Assembly: GCA_021824635.1 (NCBI GenBank)
Contig: JAKAKD010000003.1
Span: 1 to 35,610, forward strand
Reading direction: 5' to 3'
Origin: Bacteroidota bacterium
GTDB lineage: Bacteria; Bacteroidota; Ignavibacteria; Ignavibacteriales; Melioribacteraceae
Length of the DNA: 35,610 bases
Shown here: in pieces, positions 32,240 through 35,610 of the stretch
How positions within the stretch are numbered: the first letter of the stretch is position 1
Layout: each line of letters starts with the position of its first letter
Notes under the pieces: model-generated
Seen by the model: only the letters and a program-made list of their open reading frames with translations
Database searches by the model: none
What the model was told of the DNA's origin: nothing
Translations under genes and position numbers: made by a program

Positions 32240-33604
32240 ATGGCAATTCAAACAATTAATCCCGCGTCGGGAAAAATTGAAAAAACATTTCCGGAGTTGA
32301 CAATTATTGAAGTAAAGGAATCAATTGAAAAAGCACACAACGCATTCCTGAAATGGCGGGAAACAGACTTTTCGACACGATCAAAATTAATGAAGAACGC
32401 CGCAGAGATTCTTAAAGCCCGGAAAGAGCATTATGGAAAAATTCTTACTCTTGAAATGGGAAAGCCAATAACTCAAGCAATTGCAGAAGTTGAGAAGTGC
32501 GCTTGGGTTTGCGATTACTATGCGGACAATGCAGAAAAAATTTTGAGCGAAGAAATAGTTCAAACAGATGCTTCTGAAAGTTTTGTCCGTTTCGATCCGA
32601 TAGGAGTGGTGCTTGCTGTTATGCCGTGGAATTTTCCGTTCTGGCAGGTGTTCCGTTTTGCTGCGCCGGCACTGATGGCGGGTAATGTCGGAATTTTAAA
32701 ACATGCTTCTAATGTTCCCATGAGTGCGCTTGCTATCGAAGAGATATTTACTAAAGCCGGATTTTCTCAAAACGCATTTAAAACTTTACTTGTCGGTTCG
32801 TCTTTGGTAAAAAATATTATTGATCACCCAAAGGTTAAAGCCGTTACTTTAACAGGCAGTGAACCGGCGGGAAAACAAGTTGCACAAGCATGCGGCGCAA
32901 AATTAAAAAAATCATTAATGGAATTAGGCGGCAGCGACCCGTTCATTGTTCTTGAAGATGCGAACATTGATGAAGCAGTAAAAACCGCGGTAACAGCAAG
33001 AATAATCAACAACGGGCAAAGCTGTATTGCAGCAAAAAGATTTATCGTCGTTGAAAAAATTTACGATCAGTTTGAAAAGAAATTTGTTGATACGATGACA
33101 AAAGTAAAAATCGGCGATCCGATGAAGAAAGAAACCGAACTTGGTCCAATAGCGCGTGAAGATTTATTAAACGAACTCGATGAACAAGTGAAACGGTCGG
33201 TTGCAAAAGGAGCTTTGGTTTTGTGCGGAGGAAATAGAATTCAAAGGGAAGGATACTTTTATGAACCAACAATTCTTTCTAATGTATTACCGGGTTCACC
33301 GGCTTATGATGATGAATTATTTGGTCCGGTTGCTTCATTGATAAAAGCTAAAGACGAAGAAGATGCAATTCGTATTGCTAATGATTCGCAATTCGGACTC
33401 GGCGCTTCATTGTGGACTTCAAACAAGGAAAAAGCAAAAGAGATTGCCGGTAAAATTGAAAGCGGCTCGGTATTTATCAACGGAATGGTTAAGTCAGATC
33501 CTCGTCTTCCGTTCGGCGGAATAAAAAACTCCGGCTATGGAAGAGAACTTTCGCATTATGGAATTAAGGAGTTTGTAAATATTAAAACGGTTTGGATAAA
33601 ATAG
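32240..33604 (+). CDS. Aldehyde dehydrogenase, succinate-semialdehyde type (Sad/YneI-like)
   Basis: A 454-residue NAD(P)-dependent aldehyde dehydrogenase. It has P-W-N-F-P-F-W near residue 129, the general-base Glu228 in M-E-L-G-G-S-D-P-F, and the nucleophile Cys262 in N-N-G-Q-S-C-I-A-A-K-R. The shortish length and the G-S-D-P-F variant fit the YneI/Sad subgroup that oxidises succinate semialdehyde; other short aldehydes are possible. A GGAG site lies five bases before the ATG. It is a single-gene unit followed by heptamer repeats that form an inverted pair. No GABA or related pathway gene is adjacent. Confidence 0.93.
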   Translation: MAIQTINPASGKIEKTFPELTIIEVKESIEKAHNAFLKWRETDFSTRSKLMKNAAEILKARKEHYGKILTLEMGKPITQAIAEVEKCAWVCDYYADNAEKILSEEIVQTDASESFVRFDPIGVVLAVMPWNFPFWQVFRFAAPALMAGNVGILKHASNVPMSALAIEEIFTKAGFSQNAFKTLLVGSSLVKNIIDHPKVKAVTLTGSEPAGKQVAQACGAKLKKSLMELGGSDPFIVLEDANIDEAVKTAVTARIINNGQSCIAAKRFIVVEKIYDQFEKKFVDTMTKVKIGDPMKKETELGPIAREDLLNELDEQVKRSVAKGALVLCGGNRIQREGYFYEPTILSNVLPGSPAYDDELFGPVASLIKAKDEEDAIRIANDSQFGLGASLWTSNKEKAKEIAGKIESGSVFINGMVKSDPRLPFGGIKNSGYGRELSHYGIKEFVNIKTVWIK

Positions 33605-33672
33605 TAATCGGTTGTCGGTTATCAGAAAAATTAGTTATTTACAACCGATAACTGATAACATATAACAGTCAA
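33605..33672. repeat. Inverted pair of heptamer repeats after the aldehyde dehydrogenase gene
   Basis: Three plus-strand heptamers of the T-D-R-T-Y-R-G family (33605-33625) are followed after 19 bases by two clear and two diverged units on the opposite strand (33645-33672). Complementary units (TTATCAG with CTGATAA, CGGTTGT with ACAACCG) could form alternative hairpins, directly after the dehydrogenase stop and before tag. Confidence 0.8.
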
Positions 33673-33696
33673 CTAATTCTTTAAAAAGGAAATAGG

Positions 33697-34248
33697 ATGA
33701 AACAACGATGCCAATGGGCAGGGAATGATCCTCTCTATCAAAAATATCATGATGAAGAATGGGGAGTGCCTCTCCACAATGATCAAAAACTTTTTGAGAT
33801 GCTAATTCTTGAAGGCGCTCAGGCTGGTTTAAGCTGGATAACAATTCTTCGTAAAAGAGAAAATTACCGTAAAGCATTTTCAAATTTCGATGCAAAGAAA
33901 ATTGCAAAATATGATTCAAAAAAAGTTGAACAGCTTCTACTCAACGAAGGGATAATACGCAACAGGTTAAAGATTGCTTCAACAATTCAAAACGCAAAAT
34001 GTTTTCTTGAAGTACAAAAAGAATTTGGTTCGTTTGATAAATATATTTGGCAATTCACAGGCGGTAAAACAATTAACAATAGATGGAGAACTATAAAAGA
34101 AATTCCCACTGAGACTAAAGAATCTGATGCTATGAGTAAAGATTTGAAAAAGCGGGGATTCAAATTTGTGGGCTCAACAATCTGCTATGCTTTTATGCAG
34201 GCTGTTGGGATGGTGAATGATCACACCGTAGATTGTTTCCGATATTAA
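33697..34248 (+). CDS. tag: DNA-3-methyladenine glycosylase I
   Basis: Removes 3-methyladenine from alkylated DNA, starting base excision repair. The 183 residues match Tag. The zinc ligands expected from the E. coli enzyme (Cys4, His17, His175, Cys179) are at Cys5, His18, His176 and Cys180, and Glu39 in L-E-G-A-Q-A-G-L-S-W corresponds to the active-site Glu. The ATG follows an AAAGGAAATAGG purine run. It sits alone between the aldehyde dehydrogenase and the propeller gene; ada, the other alkylation-repair gene, is on the opposite strand 6.6 kb away, so a shared regulator is possible but not shown. Confidence 0.97.
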   Translation: MKQRCQWAGNDPLYQKYHDEEWGVPLHNDQKLFEMLILEGAQAGLSWITILRKRENYRKAFSNFDAKKIAKYDSKKVEQLLLNEGIIRNRLKIASTIQNAKCFLEVQKEFGSFDKYIWQFTGGKTINNRWRTIKEIPTETKESDAMSKDLKKRGFKFVGSTICYAFMQAVGMVNDHTVDCFRY

Positions 34249-34481
34249 ATCCGATAAACTCTGTGATTCTTTTCACTCCAAAGAGTATAAAACAATATTT
34301 TACTTTGCAATCGAATCATTTCTTTCTAATTTGAAATCAGAAATTCATGGCTCACTGGCTATTTCTGCTTACCTGGATAAGCATAAATATAAATTAATTA
34401 AAATTCTCCGGGCGACATTCAACCTCTTCATTGCCCTCGACTATAAATTAATTGCTTCTCTAAAAAGAGAAAGGAGTGATC
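34249..34481. other. Intergenic region before the propeller gene
   Basis: AT-rich; presumably holds the promoter of the downstream gene. An 89-codon open frame at 34331-34600 mostly overlaps the propeller gene in another frame and has no ribosome site. Nothing else recognised. Confidence 0.6.
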
Positions 34482-35610
34482 ATGAAAAAACTAATTACTG
34501 TTTTCTTTATTCTTTCCATCTTCGCTTTAAATATTTCCGCACAAACTCCCCAATGGACCACGTACACTCCTCAAAACACCTCTTCAATGTTACCAGATAA
34601 TAATGTAGATCATCTTGCAACAGATCCGAATGGAACAATTTGGATTGGTACTTACTTTTCGGGATTGGTTAAATTTGACGGAACCAACTGGACTAATTAC
34701 AATCCCAACAACTCACCAATGAAGGATAATACAATTACAGACTTGATTGTTTACAATAATACTGTTTGGACCAGTACGTATGTTCATGGACTTTATAAAT
34801 ATGACGGATCAAATTGGGTTAATTATACGGCGGCTAACAGCGGGATTCTAAATGACTATACCTATTGCGTAACTAATGACGGTGGAGGAAATATTTGGGT
34901 CGGGATTTTTAATGGCAATGCTTCCAATGCCGGAGTTGTTAGATTTAACGGGGCGGCAACTTGGTCTCCATATTCATTTACAGATACATATAATTATAAA
35001 AATGTTGAGTCAATTGCAAAATACAATTCCGGAAATATATGGTGCGGAACGAATATCGGAGCTTATAAATTCGATGGAAGCTCATGGACTTCCTTCACAA
35101 AAGAAAATACAGGCGGTGGTTTATGTGGTAATTATGTAAAGACAATTGCGGTTGATCCTTCCGGAAATATTTGGTTCGGATGTGAAGACAAAGATCCTGC
35201 TACGGGATATTGGATTGGTGGAGGACTTTCCAAATTTAATGGCTCTACCTGGACAAACTACACTCCTTCGAACAGTAATTTAAAAACGGGGTATGTTAGT
35301 GCAGTCGCATTTAGAAATAATGAAGTCTGGGTTGGAACTGGTTTTTGTGGACAGGTAAGTGATAATCTTGGACTCTATAAATTTGATGGAACAAGTTGGA
35401 CTAACTATTATAATGATAATAATACTTTCCCTGGCACTTGTGTGAATGATCTTGTTGTAGATAATAACCTAAATCTCTGGATCGGTAGTTCCTGGGGATT
35501 AACGAAGGTTGATTTCAATCCAACTGCTGTAGAAGAAACAGAAAGTATTCCAACTTCATTTTCGCTCAATCAAAATTATCCTAATCCATTTAATCCGGAA
35601 ACAGTTATTA
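34482..35610 (+). CDS. Secreted two-component-regulator-type propeller protein with T9SS sorting signal, partial
   Basis: The frame opens at ATG 34482, after an AAAGGAG ribosome site, and continues to the window edge, so the C-terminus is missing (376 codons seen). A signal peptide (M-K-K-L-I-T-V-F-F-I-L-S-I-F) ends near S-A-Q. The mature part is a series of repeats built of N-I-W-I-G-T-like strands followed by G-L-x-K-F-D-G-T-N-W-T-N-Y, the pattern of Reg_prop beta-propeller blades. Close to the edge is F-S-L-N-Q-N-Y-P-N-P-F-N-P-E-T, the start of a type IX secretion sorting domain, so the protein is probably exported and attached to the cell surface. No kinase or DNA-binding part is present in the visible region. 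Function unknown. Confidence 0.9.
   Translation, partial: MKKLITVFFILSIFALNISAQTPQWTTYTPQNTSSMLPDNNVDHLATDPNGTIWIGTYFSGLVKFDGTNWTNYNPNNSPMKDNTITDLIVYNNTVWTSTYVHGLYKYDGSNWVNYTAANSGILNDYTYCVTNDGGGNIWVGIFNGNASNAGVVRFNGAATWSPYSFTDTYNYKNVESIAKYNSGNIWCGTNIGAYKFDGSSWTSFTKENTGGGLCGNYVKTIAVDPSGNIWFGCEDKDPATGYWIGGGLSKFNGSTWTNYTPSNSNLKTGYVSAVAFRNNEVWVGTGFCGQVSDNLGLYKFDGTSWTNYYNDNNTFPGTCVNDLVVDNNLNLWIGSSWGLTKVDFNPTAVEETESIPTSFSLNQNYPNPFNPETVI

Noticed and set aside
34331..34600. 89-codon frame before and across the propeller gene start
   Set aside because: It overlaps the signal peptide region of the propeller gene, which has a strong ribosome site and clear domains in a different frame.
1..35610. CRISPR arrays, transposases, integrases or tRNA-linked attachment sites
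   Set aside because: No regularly spaced identical repeats, no transposase or integrase motif in any frame, and no tRNA gene found. The degenerate heptamers lack spacers.

Overview
The window most likely comes from a member of the Ignavibacteria/Melioribacteraceae branch of the Bacteroidota-Chlorobi (FCB) group. The clearest clue is the C-terminal motif Y-P-N-P-F-N-P-E-T of the secreted propeller protein at the right edge, a type IX secretion sorting signal typical of this group. Supporting clues are many secreted proteins whose signal peptides end in S-Q or A-Q, a DUF5723-like outer-membrane protein and a tricorn-type protease. Base composition is AT-rich. No rRNA, tRNA, CRISPR array or recognisable insertion sequence was seen. 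The taxonomic call is an inference from gene content, not a phylogeny.

1-10.9 kb, minus strand: what looks like one long transcription unit. It runs from a small DUF1648-like membrane protein through a GH20 beta-N-acetylhexosaminidase, a GH92 alpha-mannosidase, 5-oxoprolinase subunits pxpB and pxpC, an MFS transporter and pxpA, to a GH35 beta-galactosidase with a nonsense codon and a frameshift. The three exo-glycosidases together suggest trimming of N-glycan-like or glycoprotein-derived sugars, and the pxp genes suggest recovery of pyroglutamate.

11.0-17.4 kb: two small membrane proteins; a desaturase that closely resembles eukaryotic sphingolipid delta-4 (dihydroceramide) desaturases; a three-gene plus-strand unit (pilin-like protein, ECF-like sigma factor, zinc-finger anti-sigma fused to a FecR-like domain); an NTF2-like lipoprotein; a 440-base gap with a strongly base-paired element and terminator (possible small RNA); a tandem pair of paralogous secreted proteins; and an Allochromatium-type 2[4Fe-4S] ferredoxin.

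17.6-24.3 kb: a tricorn-like periplasmic protease on the minus strand, divergent from a lipoprotein and outer-membrane barrel pair on the plus strand.

24.3-26.0 kb: a two-gene cassette encoding a three-Cys-motif partner protein (TcmP) and its Gp37/Gp68 (DUF5131) radical-SAM-like partner. It is bracketed by degenerate 7-base tandem repeats in opposite orientation. This pair has no established function and is typical of mobile or accessory DNA, so it is a prime candidate for an undescribed system.

26.0-34.3 kb: Ada alkylation-response protein; gatD and gatE, the normally archaeal Glu-tRNA(Gln) amidotransferase; a PIN-PhoH ATPase; an aldehyde dehydrogenase; and 3-methyladenine glycosylase I (Tag). 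The right edge holds the start of a two-component-regulator-propeller protein that runs off the window. The most surprising items are archaeal-type GatDE in a bacterium, the DEGS-like desaturase, the repeat-bracketed TcmP/Gp37 cassette and the candidate structured RNA.
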